Of a DNA stretch of 64,000 nt, positions 53,612 to 62,289 are shown piece after piece. Source of the DNA: a virus; the IMG/VR virus record IMGVR_UViG_3300025929_000014, positions 41,787 through 105,786 of that record. One strand, written 5' to 3'. A program made the position numbers and the translations under genes. The notes under the pieces are model-generated. The model saw only the letters and a program-made list of their open reading frames with translations, did no database searches and was not told where the DNA came from. The number at the start of each line of letters is the position of its first letter. The stretch's first letter is position 1.

Positions 53612-55144
53612 CTATGAGATGCTGAAGCCCAGGAGGACAGCATTGATAAGCGGCAGGTAACAGAGCAGAGCCCCGTTATTGCGGATCTCCACCGGCCAGT
53701 TGGGGTCGGTTGGCGGATAGTCAAGTTCGAGATAGTCATAGACCCACTCGCTCGACCACACGCTCGGAATATCCGAGCCGGGATACCAGTTCGGCATCTT
53801 GCTGGAGAGCATGACCATCACGCCCTGGGGCAGGGTCGGGTGGACGCGCACGTCGCACAGCGTACCGGTCACGCCGTTGGTCAGCCGGCTCACACGGAAG
53901 TTACCGACTGCCTGGTTCGGGGAGCCTTCCGGCTGCACGAAGAAGGGGGTAGAGGCCAGTGAGCGGTTGATGACCAGCGCCTCAGCCTGGTTGATCAGGA
54001 TCATGTCCGGGTCGCCCTTGGCGGCACCCCACACCAGCCCGAAGGTGGTGTCGATGTCGCTCGGCGCCGACGCCGAACCCATGTACAGACCGAGCGGATT
54101 GCCCGACGTATTCAGGTTCAGATTCTTCTGGAACACGGTCGCGCCGGAGTTGGCGGCCAGCAACTGCTGGATGATGCCCGGATAGGCGCGCGAGTCGGAC
54201 GAGGTGTTGCCGGAGAGACCAGTCACCGACGCTGCGGCCACTGAGCCGGCCGTGTAGGTGTTGATCACCGCGCGGCCGCTGAAGGGCAGGCGAATGAAGT
54301 TGGTGTCGGCATGCGCCTTGTAGTAGAGGACGTAGCCAATGGCACCCTGCTGGGTAACCGGCGTGACCACGATCTGGTTGGCGCCAGTGCCAGCGGCGAT
54401 GGCGGCGGTCGTGTAGATCGCGCTGATCGGGCTCTCGGCTGTGAAGGTGTTCACGCTGGTCGAGAAGTTGAACCCGTAGTCGGGGCCGGTGCGGACAGTG
54501 TAGTAGAAGTCGAAGCCTGCGGCGAATGCGCCCAATCCACCACCGGTGGTATTGACCACGACCTGCGTCGCCGTCAAGGTAGCGGGAGCAGCCTGCGCGC
54601 CACCGATGGTGACGCCGGTGGAGGGAGCGGTGCCGCCTGTGCCACCGGACGAGGCGCCGGTGAGGCCGGTCGTCGGGTTACCGAAGAGCAGGTTGTCCTC
54701 TTCGGCGATCATGAAGGAGCGGAGCAGGTTGGCGACGGCCAACGCCTTCATGTCTACCTGACCAGCAGATTGGTACTGGCCCTCGAAGCTGATGCGGCTC
54801 TTGAGCGCCTGAATCTTATAGGGCATCAATACATCGACGGTGGTCACATCGACCAGACCGCCGGAGACGCCTTCTGACGACCAGGAGGGAGTGCGCGCCG
54901 AGTTGTAGTTCGTGACGGCCTTGAACTCGGTGGCCTTGCCGTAGCCCTTGCGGCGGGGGATGAAATTGCGGACGGGGGTCAGGACGGGGGCGAGCAGGCG
55001 AGCGCCGGGCTCCAGGTTGTAGGGGATTAGCCCCAGGCCGGTCTGGAAGTCTTTGACGACATCCGGCAACACGGCAGCCTGACCGCCAGCATAGACGCCT
55101 TTTACCACGTCAATGGTCTGCTGCAGATCTTGTGCGAGACTCAT
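53612..55144 (-). CDS. Major capsid protein (HK97 fold)
   Basis: The 510-residue product shows HK97-type features: a helical N-terminal arm (LAQDLQQTIDVVKGVYAGGQ), the E-loop/P-domain region with YKIQALKSRISFEGQYQSAG, and the A-domain segment SKMPNWYPGSDIPSVWSSEW. Residues about 175-315 form an inserted beta-rich domain (TATQVVVNTTGGGLGAFAAG), probably exposed on the capsid. The strong AAGGA site and following hairpins fit high expression. The stop is TAG. It follows the protease gene after a 33-base gap, as usual. Confidence 0.88.
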   Translation of the reverse strand: MSLAQDLQQTIDVVKGVYAGGQAAVLPDVVKDFQTGLGLIPYNLEPGARLLAPVLTPVRNFIPRRKGYGKATEFKAVTNYNSARTPSWSSEGVSGGLVDVTTVDVLMPYKIQALKSRISFEGQYQSAGQVDMKALAVANLLRSFMIAEEDNLLFGNPTTGLTGASSGGTGGTAPSTGVTIGGAQAAPATLTATQVVVNTTGGGLGAFAAGFDFYYTVRTGPDYGFNFSTSVNTFTAESPISAIYTTAAIAAGTGANQIVVTPVTQQGAIGYVLYYKAHADTNFIRLPFSGRAVINTYTAGSVAAASVTGLSGNTSSDSRAYPGIIQQLLAANSGATVFQKNLNLNTSGNPLGLYMGSASAPSDIDTTFGLVWGAAKGDPDMILINQAEALVINRSLASTPFFVQPEGSPNQAVGNFRVSRLTNGVTGTLCDVRVHPTLPQGVMVMLSSKMPNWYPGSDIPSVWSSEWVYDYLELDYPPTDPNWPVEIRNNGALLCYLPLINAVLLGFSIS

Positions 55145-55177
55145 GGGATTCCTTAAAGGAGGAGGAGGGGGATGACG

Positions 55178-56641
55178 TTATGCCTTGCCGTAGACGTGCT
55201 GGTGGATGTACTGCGTAGCCATCGACAGCTTGTCGTCTTCGGAGGTGCTCTCAAGCGCCTTGTTGAGGTGGCTATCTACCACATCACGCTCGGCGGCATT
55301 GAGGGTGAACTGTTTGTTGACGGCGAAAGCGATTTCGGCGTTGGCAACACCCTTGAGGACACCGCCAGACCCTTCCACCTTTGCCAGACGATCCTCGATG
55401 CTCGCCACTTCCTCAGCGAAGAAGCTCTTGAGCGTATCGGCGAACGCGGCCTTTGTGGAATCGGGCGTGACAGCCTTCGTGAGGTTGCCGCCAAACAGTG
55501 CGGAGAAGGTATCCATGGCTGCTTCCTTGGCGATCTTGTAGATCTCCTCAGCCGATAGATCAAAAGGAGAGCCGGCGTCGGCAGCCTTGCTCGAAAGCAG
55601 GGGCTGATGACCTTGCCAGCCGGTGGAATCCAGGGAGGGATGGCCGACTTCAGGCGGAAAGCCTGTATCGGTGAGCGGCTCATTGCCGGAACGCACGGTC
55701 GCGGGGTTGGCGTTGGGCGAGAAGCCGGCAGCCGTACGCGTATCGAGCCGGTCGGCCAGCGCGCGAATCTGGCGCACGATGCTATGCACATCGGTGTCGG
55801 TATTTACTTCGGGAAAGACCTCCGGCCCACGCGCCGGAGGGGTGGGATCGGTGGAGGTCTGGTGCGCGGCGTGTATCGCGTTCGCACGCTCGAATGCCGC
55901 GAAATCGGCGGCGGGAGAAGCATCGGCCTGCGGCGTACGCGGTACGGCGCCCTTGCCGGTCAGTTGATCGTCGTCCATGTCGGCTCCCGCGCCATTGGCG
56001 CCAGCGCAGTCACAGCAGCCCGCGCCAGGAGGGCAGGTGCATTGTTTCTTGTCTTTATTGCAGCAGGCGCACATGTTATCGACGGTGCCGGGCTGCGTAT
56101 CGGTCAGTTCGTGGTGTTCGTGGCTATGCACGGATTTTCCGGTGAGGGAGTCGCCGGTCTGGCAATCGATCCAGTCGTTGCCGACGGCCTTGCAGATGGC
56201 GAACTTGGCTTCCATGTTGGCAGGATGATCGACGACGGAGACCTCGACGAGGTTGCCGCCCACGATCCGGCCTTTCGGCGCGTTGGGGGTGCCATGGATG
56301 ATGGTGGGGTTCTTGACGCCGATGGAGAAGCCGGAGAGCACGCCGTTGGTGATCAGCTTCCAGGCATCGTCATCGACGATCTTGGCGCGAATCACCGGCA
56401 CGCCGTCGGGGGTATCCATATTGACGGAGACCGCTTTACCGACTGGCTTCTTGGGATCGTGCTGCTGGCGGATATTGCCGAAGCCGGCCCAGGGAAGTAC
56501 CGCCTGGCGCAGCCACGCCGTATCGACGATTTGACCGTCGAGATCGGTATTATTGGGGCCGGAGATTGGCCCTTCGATCTCGCGCGTGGAGGCATCCATC
56601 TTGGTGATGGGCGCCCAGAGTTGCATTTGGGGATCGTCCAC
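55178..56641 (-). CDS. Prohead protease with scaffold-like C-terminus
   Basis: The 487-residue product starts with a XkdF/S78-like protease: GFGNIRQQHDP (His), GVLSGFSIGVK (Ser) and LVEVSVVDHPANMEA. Between about 190 and 220 there is a Cys-rich stretch (NMCACCNKDKKQCTCPPGAG followed by CCDCAG). The C-terminal 200 residues are helical and acidic like a scaffold (FFAEEVASIEDRLAKVEG). It would cut scaffold and capsid during head maturation. The start is GTG at 56641 with TAAGGA. A promoter lies 95 bases upstream. Confidence 0.88.
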   Translation of the reverse strand: MDDPQMQLWAPITKMDASTREIEGPISGPNNTDLDGQIVDTAWLRQAVLPWAGFGNIRQQHDPKKPVGKAVSVNMDTPDGVPVIRAKIVDDDAWKLITNGVLSGFSIGVKNPTIIHGTPNAPKGRIVGGNLVEVSVVDHPANMEAKFAICKAVGNDWIDCQTGDSLTGKSVHSHEHHELTDTQPGTVDNMCACCNKDKKQCTCPPGAGCCDCAGANGAGADMDDDQLTGKGAVPRTPQADASPAADFAAFERANAIHAAHQTSTDPTPPARGPEVFPEVNTDTDVHSIVRQIRALADRLDTRTAAGFSPNANPATVRSGNEPLTDTGFPPEVGHPSLDSTGWQGHQPLLSSKAADAGSPFDLSAEEIYKIAKEAAMDTFSALFGGNLTKAVTPDSTKAAFADTLKSFFAEEVASIEDRLAKVEGSGGVLKGVANAEIAFAVNKQFTLNAAERDVVDSHLNKALESTSEDDKLSMATQYIHQHVYGKA

Positions 56642-56740
56642 AAGTCGTCCTTAGACGGAAATGGCAAACGTTGTGCCGAGCGAGGAAGGTGCTCAGGACT
56701 AGGCGTCGTGGGAGTTGACGCCTGACAACATTCTAGTATT

Positions 56741-56749
56741 AGTATAGCA
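56741..56749 (-). promoter_or_regulatory. Late promoter upstream of the prohead protease
   Basis: Minus strand TGC-TATACT (TATACT at 56741-56746, TGC at 56747-56749) is an extended -10 in the 126-base gap 56642-56767. The same motif type is found at 53067 and, as TGCCATACT, at 6435. No clear -35 is visible. It would raise transcription of protease and capsid genes. Confidence 0.5.
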
Positions 56750-56767
56750 GGTCAAAACAAGCGCGAT

Positions 56768-59700
56768 CTATGCACTACGACGCAGATGCGCGTTGTGCTC
56801 GGCGATTTGGTCGGCGTGCGCGGCCATGCGGCGCCAGGAGACGTTCTGATCGCCCCGTTGCTGGTGCTCGTTGGCCCAGAACCGCAAGGAGCGCTCCGTT
56901 TTCTTGAGCATCTCGCTGCCTGACTCATTGCCGGTATAGCGCTGAGGATTGCGGTCGTGCATCAGCATCTCCGCATAGCGGTGACCCTCCAGATCCTGGC
57001 GCGGGACGCCGGCATGGTGGAGGAGCGCCTTCAGGCCCTCGTGCAGAATCTGCTTTTTCTGCGCTTCGGGATCGGCGATGTTCTTGCCGGCCACGTAATG
57101 GCGCCCGACCTCCTTGCCGGCGTTCCAGGCCGACTGATCTCCGAGATCGCCGGCCGCGTGCCCGGTCGGAGCGGCCGTCATGCGGTAGGAATCGCCTCCC
57201 TCATAATTGAGGTGGTGGACACCGCCCTGCCCGAACTGCGAGACTTCCCGATGCAGATCGCCCAGGGCCTGTTCGTAGCCGGGAGCGTCTTTTGGATTGA
57301 CGCCGGCTGGGCGGGGAACGGTGCGCCCATGGAAGCGCACCGGCGCATCACTGCCAGGCTGGCGGTACTGCAAGCTGGGAGTTGCGGTGCCTTCCTCGCT
57401 GCGCACGGAATCGCCGGGAGAAAAGGCTTCGGGAGTAGTGGCGAACTGGCCGCCCTGCACGACCTTGCGGTGCGCTGCCAGGCGGTCCCGGTCGCTAACG
57501 GGAGACGCTGCCGGTGTGGGCTTTGCAGGGGCAGATGCCGGTGCCGGTGCCGGTTTGGCGCTGGCGCCCGCTACGGGCGTGCCGGCGTTGTCGATGGTGC
57601 CATCCCAGGCCGGAGGCGTTGCGGCGGGAGCAGCTGTCGCGGCGGCGGGTTTCGCCACGCGCGGGAAGGTGGCGGGCTTGACGGATTTAGGTGGTGTTGC
57701 GGGAGCCGCAGTAGCTGGGCCTGGCGCTGGGGCTGAAGCCGCTGGTGCAGCCGATGCTGGGGGCGGAGCCGAAGCAGCTGGTTTTGCTGCTGCCGTACCA
57801 CTCTCTTCCTCCTTTGCATAGCGGTCCCTATGCCGCCCCGCCTCAATGGCGTCCATCCCTATCGCATTCCAAGCGGCCATATTGTGTCTTTGGCCAGACG
57901 CAATAAGTGTTTTCGCCTTTTGGTAACGCGCTTCTGGAGAATTATCTGGCGCAGCTGCTTCGGGCGCCTGTGTCTGCGGTTCTGGGGCATTGGCGCCGGC
58001 AGTATGCCGGTCTACCGCAGCCGCCCAATCGTGGGCTGGGCCGTGATTGGGATTGACCTCGCCGCGCGCTTGGGCTATCGCACCGTAGTGCTCTGCCAGA
58101 GGCTTGGCGTGTGCGAGGGCGGCAGTGTGCTGAGCAGGAGAGAGACCAGTGGCCCAGGATCCCGCGCCGGCCGCCTGATGCCCAGCCGTGTGCTCGGCGA
58201 CCTGGGCAGCAGTGAGTGTTCCCGCTTGCGGCTTTGCCGCAGACGGTGTTGGGGCGGGTTCCGGCTTAGCTGTAGAAGCTGTCTCCGGCTTGGCGGCGTT
58301 ATCGGGGTGGGCCGCTATCAGCCTATTCATAAGACTGACATTCTGCTTGGCTTGATCGACCGTCGTCTCGTGGCGTCCGAGCTTCTCATCCCAGTCTTTG
58401 CCGCCCTGTATATGGTCGTAGCCGCCCCTGGCACGAGGAGACTTGGCCTCGTCTTCGTTGTCCTGATGATCTTCCAGCGCGCGTTGCGCATTTTGCAGAT
58501 CAGTCGTGGCGGCGGCATGGCGGTTCTGCAGGGATGCCATCGGTTCGGGATGCGCCTGATGGTGCGCCATCAAGGCGTCCTCCAGCTGCCGGCGCTGGGA
58601 GCTAAGATTGGCGCGCTGCGCGCTGGGTCCAGGTTGAATCCCCTGGAAACCCCTGGCAGTCGCTGTGAGCTTGTTATAGAGGCTGGTACGGTGCGCTTCG
58701 GTGTTGTTGGCTGCCGCCATTTCTGCCTGGTCGCGACCGCTCGTCCTGTAGCCTCCGGCACGCGTACTCGGCTTTTCGCCAGCGCCCTGCGCCATATGCA
58801 ACTTGTCGTTCTCCGTCTGCAGCCGGGCATGCTCGGCGGAAAGCTGATCGTGCTGTACTTGCAGGGAGTGGACCTGGGTGCGGGCGCCGGCATGCTGCGC
58901 GGCCTGCAGCTGCGCGCCGACGTTATTCATGCGCTCGACATGGCTTGCCAGCGCCGCGTCATGGGCGGCTACGTCCTGCGCCTTGACTGGCGCAGCTGCC
59001 GGTTTGGCGGGCGCTGGGGCAACCGGTTTAACGGGAGCGGGAGCTGCCGTCTTCGGTGCGGGTGCGGGTGCGGGTGCGGGCTCCGGCTTGGATTCCGGTG
59101 CGGGAGCTGCTGCTACCGGCTGCGGATTGCTCAGCTCCGGCAGATGCTTCTCGAACAGCTCTTGATCTTTACCGGCTTCAGCCTGGGCGCCAGGTAACGC
59201 GCGCTGGGCCATGTCATCGTGATGCTGTGCATGTTGCTGCAGCTCGTTGAAGGCTTCGGCATGCTCGTGGTAAGCGGCATGATCGCCCTCAGCCGGCTGA
59301 TGCTGCTCGTTGAGCGCGTGTGCCGCCTCCTCATACATGCGTCCGGCCCGCACATGACCGTTATAGAGATGGGTGTTCGGCATCTGCTCGCGAATAGCCT
59401 GCGAGAGCGGGTTATTGACCGCATCGAGGTGCGGATGCGAGTGTTGCAGCGCAGCGCCCAGATCCTCGTGCAGCTGATCGTGCCCATGCTGCATGGGGGT
59501 TTTGGCGTTGATATGCTGATAGGCTTGCTGCGCGAACTGGCGCGGGCTGAAGGCAGGCTCGGCAGCCGGCGCAGCCGCAGGAGGCGGTGCCTCTGGCGCT
59601 GCAGGCTTGGGTGCTTCCGGCGCTGCGGGCGACGGCGCACTAGGAGCCGGTGGCGCTACCGGTTTTGGTGCCGGAGGCGGTGCTGCTTGTGCCGGAAGCG

Positions 59701-61693
59701 GTGGCGGAGCAGATACCTGCGGAGCCGGCGCGGGTGCGGGTTTGGGCGCTAGAGCAGGGGGAGCGACTGGAGCCGGCATTGGGGGAGCGCTCGACGCAGG
59801 AGCAGGTGCGGCTGCCGGTTTCGGTGCAGGCGCCGGAGCGGGACCGGCCTGCGGCGAGGCACCGGCAGGTTTGGCGCCATTTTGCGGCTTGACCTGCCAG
59901 GGGGGTGGAGCTGTGTAGGGCTTCTGCTGTGGAACGGATTGGTGCGCGACAGCCGGCGTCGCCTCGTCGCCATGATAGGCGGCGCTCAGCGTATCGCTGG
60001 CCTGATCGGCTTTCTTCTCCATGCCGCGCGCGAGGGCGCGATGCAGGTTGGCGGTCGGCCCGTTGCCGGCTGCCCGATGCGCCTCTTCCAGATGCGTATG
60101 CGCGAGATAGTGGCCGAGATCACCGCCCTGTTGCTGGGCGAACTGCTTCCACTGGTCGTAGCTGCCGGCATGCTGCGAGCCGGCGACTCCCCGGAAGTTC
60201 TCCGGTGGATAGTATTTGCCGATATACTCGCCCAGGGCCGCTCCGGCTTTGCCTTTCGCTTCGGCGCTGGCTTGCTGGGAGGCGGACTGCTGTGGCGCAC
60301 CGCCTCCAGAAGCGGGAGCGCCTCCAGGTGCGGATGGCCCTGCAGATGGTCCTGCAGACGGCTGCGCGGAGCGGGGCTGTGACGGCGCTCCAGACGCTGC
60401 TGTGGGCGCTGCTGGGCCAGCCTGATGCTGTTGTGGAGGGGCGCCTGCTGGAGCTGGAGCTGGAGCAGGCGGTGCTGGCGGAGCAGCCTGCGGTGACATA
60501 GCGGGAGCGGGAGCGGGCGCAGCTTTCGGTGCCGGAGCGGGAGCGGCTTGCGGTGGCGACGCCGGTGCAGGTGCAGGGGCAGGGGCAGGGGCAGGTTTGG
60601 GCGCAGCTGCGGCCTGTGGAGCGGGTGCCATGGGCGCGGGGGCTGGTGCTTCAGACGCTGCTTCGGCTGGAGGCGTTGCAGGTGCCATGGGAGCTTCCAT
60701 AGGGGCTGCGGGTGCCATTGGAGGGCTTCCAGCCTGTGGCGCCTGTTGTGGCGCTGCTGACGGCATCTGCGGGGCGACACCCTGATCGAAATTGGTCTGC
60801 ATGCCGGGTACATGGCCGCTACTGCCGGTCTGGGTGCCGCCTGGTGCTGGTGCCATGGGGGCGGGAGCGCCTGATGCTTGTGGTGCTTGCGGGGCTGCGG
60901 CCGCTTGTGCTGCCGGCGCCGCCATGTGCGGCATGCCGCCGTAGAACGCCCCCTGGAAGCTGGCCGGCATCGGCTGCCCGGTCTTCGAGGAGTATGAGTC
61001 GCGGAGCGAGCTTTCGAGGTTGCGGGCCACCTGTCCCCTGGCCATGCGGGGCGGCTTGCCCTCCATGGCGGGTGCGGCTTGCGCTGGGGCAGCTTCTTCC
61101 GCCTGTGGCGCTTCTGCTTCAGCTGGTGCTGCTTGCGCTGCCGGTGCGCCGATGCCTGCCGGGCGTGGACCACCACGCCTGGGAGCGCCAGCGCTTGGCG
61201 TAGCCGGCGTGGGAACCGGCGTACGCATGGCGGCCGCCCTGGTCGGCGTGGCATGCTGGGCGGGATCGAACTCCCGGTAATTGGGATGCGCGTTATGCCC
61301 TTCCGGCGTGGTGCCCGATGGGTGGTGCGTGATGGTCACCTTGTGCTGGATATCGTGTGGCACCGGTGGCAGGTGCTTGATATTCGCGCCGATCAGGTGC
61401 GCCGGGCCTTTGGTGACCACGCCGCCCGCACCGACAAAGATATGGGTGACCATCTCGCCGTCGTCGTCTGGCGTGGCGTGATGAATGGTGATCCAGTGTC
61501 CGCCACCACCAGCTGCCTTCCCCAGATCGATGCCCAGCGCCATACAGGCGTCGGGATCGGGGAACAGGCTCTTGATGATGTCGAGCTGGCGATTATAGAT
61601 GGCCGCATGCTGCGCCGCTCGAAACAACGCAAGCGCCTGCACATCGGCAGGGTCATCGCGGACGATGACGTGCTGGGGAACGGGTTGACGCAC
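56768..61693 (-). CDS. Giant Pro/Ala-rich virion-associated protein (1641 aa)
   Basis: The N-terminal 135 residues form a small domain (GGHWITIHHATPDDDGEMVT, IFVGAGGVVTKGPAHLIGAN). Residues about 150-490 and 590-760 are extremely rich in Pro, Ala, Gln and Gly (APAPAPASPPQAAPAPAPK) and certainly disordered. Helical islands occur between (AHLEEAHRAAGNG-type; HLYNGHVRAGRMYEEAAHAL; coiled QSLQVQHDQLSAEH-type near 930). The last 200 residues are helical and basic. It is likely a head-associated or ejected protein. GTG at 61693 has an AAGGAG site. No enzyme motif was recognised. Confidence 0.75.
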   Translation of the reverse strand: MRQPVPQHVIVRDDPADVQALALFRAAQHAAIYNRQLDIIKSLFPDPDACMALGIDLGKAAGGGGHWITIHHATPDDDGEMVTHIFVGAGGVVTKGPAHLIGANIKHLPPVPHDIQHKVTITHHPSGTTPEGHNAHPNYREFDPAQHATPTRAAAMRTPVPTPATPSAGAPRRGGPRPAGIGAPAAQAAPAEAEAPQAEEAAPAQAAPAMEGKPPRMARGQVARNLESSLRDSYSSKTGQPMPASFQGAFYGGMPHMAAPAAQAAAAPQAPQASGAPAPMAPAPGGTQTGSSGHVPGMQTNFDQGVAPQMPSAAPQQAPQAGSPPMAPAAPMEAPMAPATPPAEAASEAPAPAPMAPAPQAAAAPKPAPAPAPAPAPASPPQAAPAPAPKAAPAPAPAMSPQAAPPAPPAPAPAPAGAPPQQHQAGPAAPTAASGAPSQPRSAQPSAGPSAGPSAPGGAPASGGGAPQQSASQQASAEAKGKAGAALGEYIGKYYPPENFRGVAGSQHAGSYDQWKQFAQQQGGDLGHYLAHTHLEEAHRAAGNGPTANLHRALARGMEKKADQASDTLSAAYHGDEATPAVAHQSVPQQKPYTAPPPWQVKPQNGAKPAGASPQAGPAPAPAPKPAAAPAPASSAPPMPAPVAPPALAPKPAPAPAPQVSAPPPLPAQAAPPPAPKPVAPPAPSAPSPAAPEAPKPAAPEAPPPAAAPAAEPAFSPRQFAQQAYQHINAKTPMQHGHDQLHEDLGAALQHSHPHLDAVNNPLSQAIREQMPNTHLYNGHVRAGRMYEEAAHALNEQHQPAEGDHAAYHEHAEAFNELQQHAQHHDDMAQRALPGAQAEAGKDQELFEKHLPELSNPQPVAAAPAPESKPEPAPAPAPAPKTAAPAPVKPVAPAPAKPAAAPVKAQDVAAHDAALASHVERMNNVGAQLQAAQHAGARTQVHSLQVQHDQLSAEHARLQTENDKLHMAQGAGEKPSTRAGGYRTSGRDQAEMAAANNTEAHRTSLYNKLTATARGFQGIQPGPSAQRANLSSQRRQLEDALMAHHQAHPEPMASLQNRHAAATTDLQNAQRALEDHQDNEDEAKSPRARGGYDHIQGGKDWDEKLGRHETTVDQAKQNVSLMNRLIAAHPDNAAKPETASTAKPEPAPTPSAAKPQAGTLTAAQVAEHTAGHQAAGAGSWATGLSPAQHTAALAHAKPLAEHYGAIAQARGEVNPNHGPAHDWAAAVDRHTAGANAPEPQTQAPEAAAPDNSPEARYQKAKTLIASGQRHNMAAWNAIGMDAIEAGRHRDRYAKEEESGTAAAKPAASAPPPASAAPAASAPAPGPATAAPATPPKSVKPATFPRVAKPAAATAAPAATPPAWDGTIDNAGTPVAGASAKPAPAPASAPAKPTPAASPVSDRDRLAAHRKVVQGGQFATTPEAFSPGDSVRSEEGTATPSLQYRQPGSDAPVRFHGRTVPRPAGVNPKDAPGYEQALGDLHREVSQFGQGGVHHLNYEGGDSYRMTAAPTGHAAGDLGDQSAWNAGKEVGRHYVAGKNIADPEAQKKQILHEGLKALLHHAGVPRQDLEGHRYAEMLMHDRNPQRYTGNESGSEMLKKTERSLRFWANEHQQRGDQNVSWRRMAAHADQIAEHNAHLRRSA

Positions 61694-61755
61694 TGAATGT
61701 TGCTCCTTGACAACTTACCGCATACGAAGCGATGCGGCAGGCTATCGACTGGTAA

Positions 61756-62286
61756 CTACTCGTCGAAGAACGAGAAGACCTCGCGCACGTCCTCGACGCT
61801 GGCGCATTTGCTCAGCTCGTACTGGACGTAGGAGGCTACGCCGTCGGGGATGACGGCACTGCTAAAGGGTACAACGGCTTTCTTGCCGCTGCGGGTAGCC
61901 TTGACGGCTTTGCGTTCCCAGCGGGCCAGATCCGCTTCGGCTTCTTCCGAGAGATCGTCCGCTTCGGGATAAGGCACAGGGGGCGTGGGGGAATCTTCGG
62001 GATCGTGATAGGTGTAGGTGCCGCCCGGATGATACTCGACATCGGGATGCCAATCTTTGAGCCAGGAGGGACAATGGACACCCAGGCGCTCGCACTCATA
62101 GCGCATCCAGGCCAGATGCTTGCGGCGCTGGTCGGTGCTCATGGAGGCAGGCGGCTGCTGCTGGTACATCAGGTAGATCCAGCGCTGCAGGTTGGCGCGA
62201 TCTTCCTGATCGGCCGGCTCACCCATGGGCTGCTGCTCGTCGCCCTGCTTGACGTGGGTGAAAAAGGATTTCGGCTGGGATTCCAT
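61756..62286 (-). CDS. Head-associated protein (176 aa)
   Basis: The product is helical and charged. The C-terminal region LSEEAEADLARWERKAVKAT, then VIPDGVASYVQYELSKCASVEDVREVF, resembles the C-terminal segment of phage portal or head-morphogenesis proteins (W-x-x-x-A-x-x-x-x-K then a helix with A-x-x-x-E-V-x-x-x-F). It may be a split portal accessory. It begins 3 bases after the SNF2 gene stop. Confidence 0.6.
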   Translation of the reverse strand: MESQPKSFFTHVKQGDEQQPMGEPADQEDRANLQRWIYLMYQQQPPASMSTDQRRKHLAWMRYECERLGVHCPSWLKDWHPDVEYHPGGTYTYHDPEDSPTPPVPYPEADDLSEEAEADLARWERKAVKATRSGKKAVVPFSSAVIPDGVASYVQYELSKCASVEDVREVFSFFDE

Positions 62287-62289
62287 TAG

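Noticed and set aside
53612-53614. Genome-wide reassignment of UAG because of the CTA tRNA-like gene
   Set aside because: Many late genes end plainly in TAG (for example at 26751, 27513, 28328, 28707 and 53612) with the next gene starting at once, so UAG works as a stop in general.
57830-59197. Long + strand open frame (455 codons) opposite the Pro/Ala-rich gene
   Set aside because: It is the antisense of a GC-rich, Pro/Ala-coding sequence, is rich in Arg, Gly and Cys, and has no ribosome binding site. The minus-strand gene is continuous through it.
60576-60595. Run of GGGGCA units as a G-quadruplex regulatory element
   Set aside because: It lies inside a Pro/Ala codon tract (CCTGCC repeats on the coding strand), which explains it fully, and the last G run is only two long.
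61720-61740. CCGCAT/ATGCGG inverted repeat as a terminator
   Set aside because: The stem is short and no T run follows on either strand, so a terminator is not supported; it may be a chance repeat.
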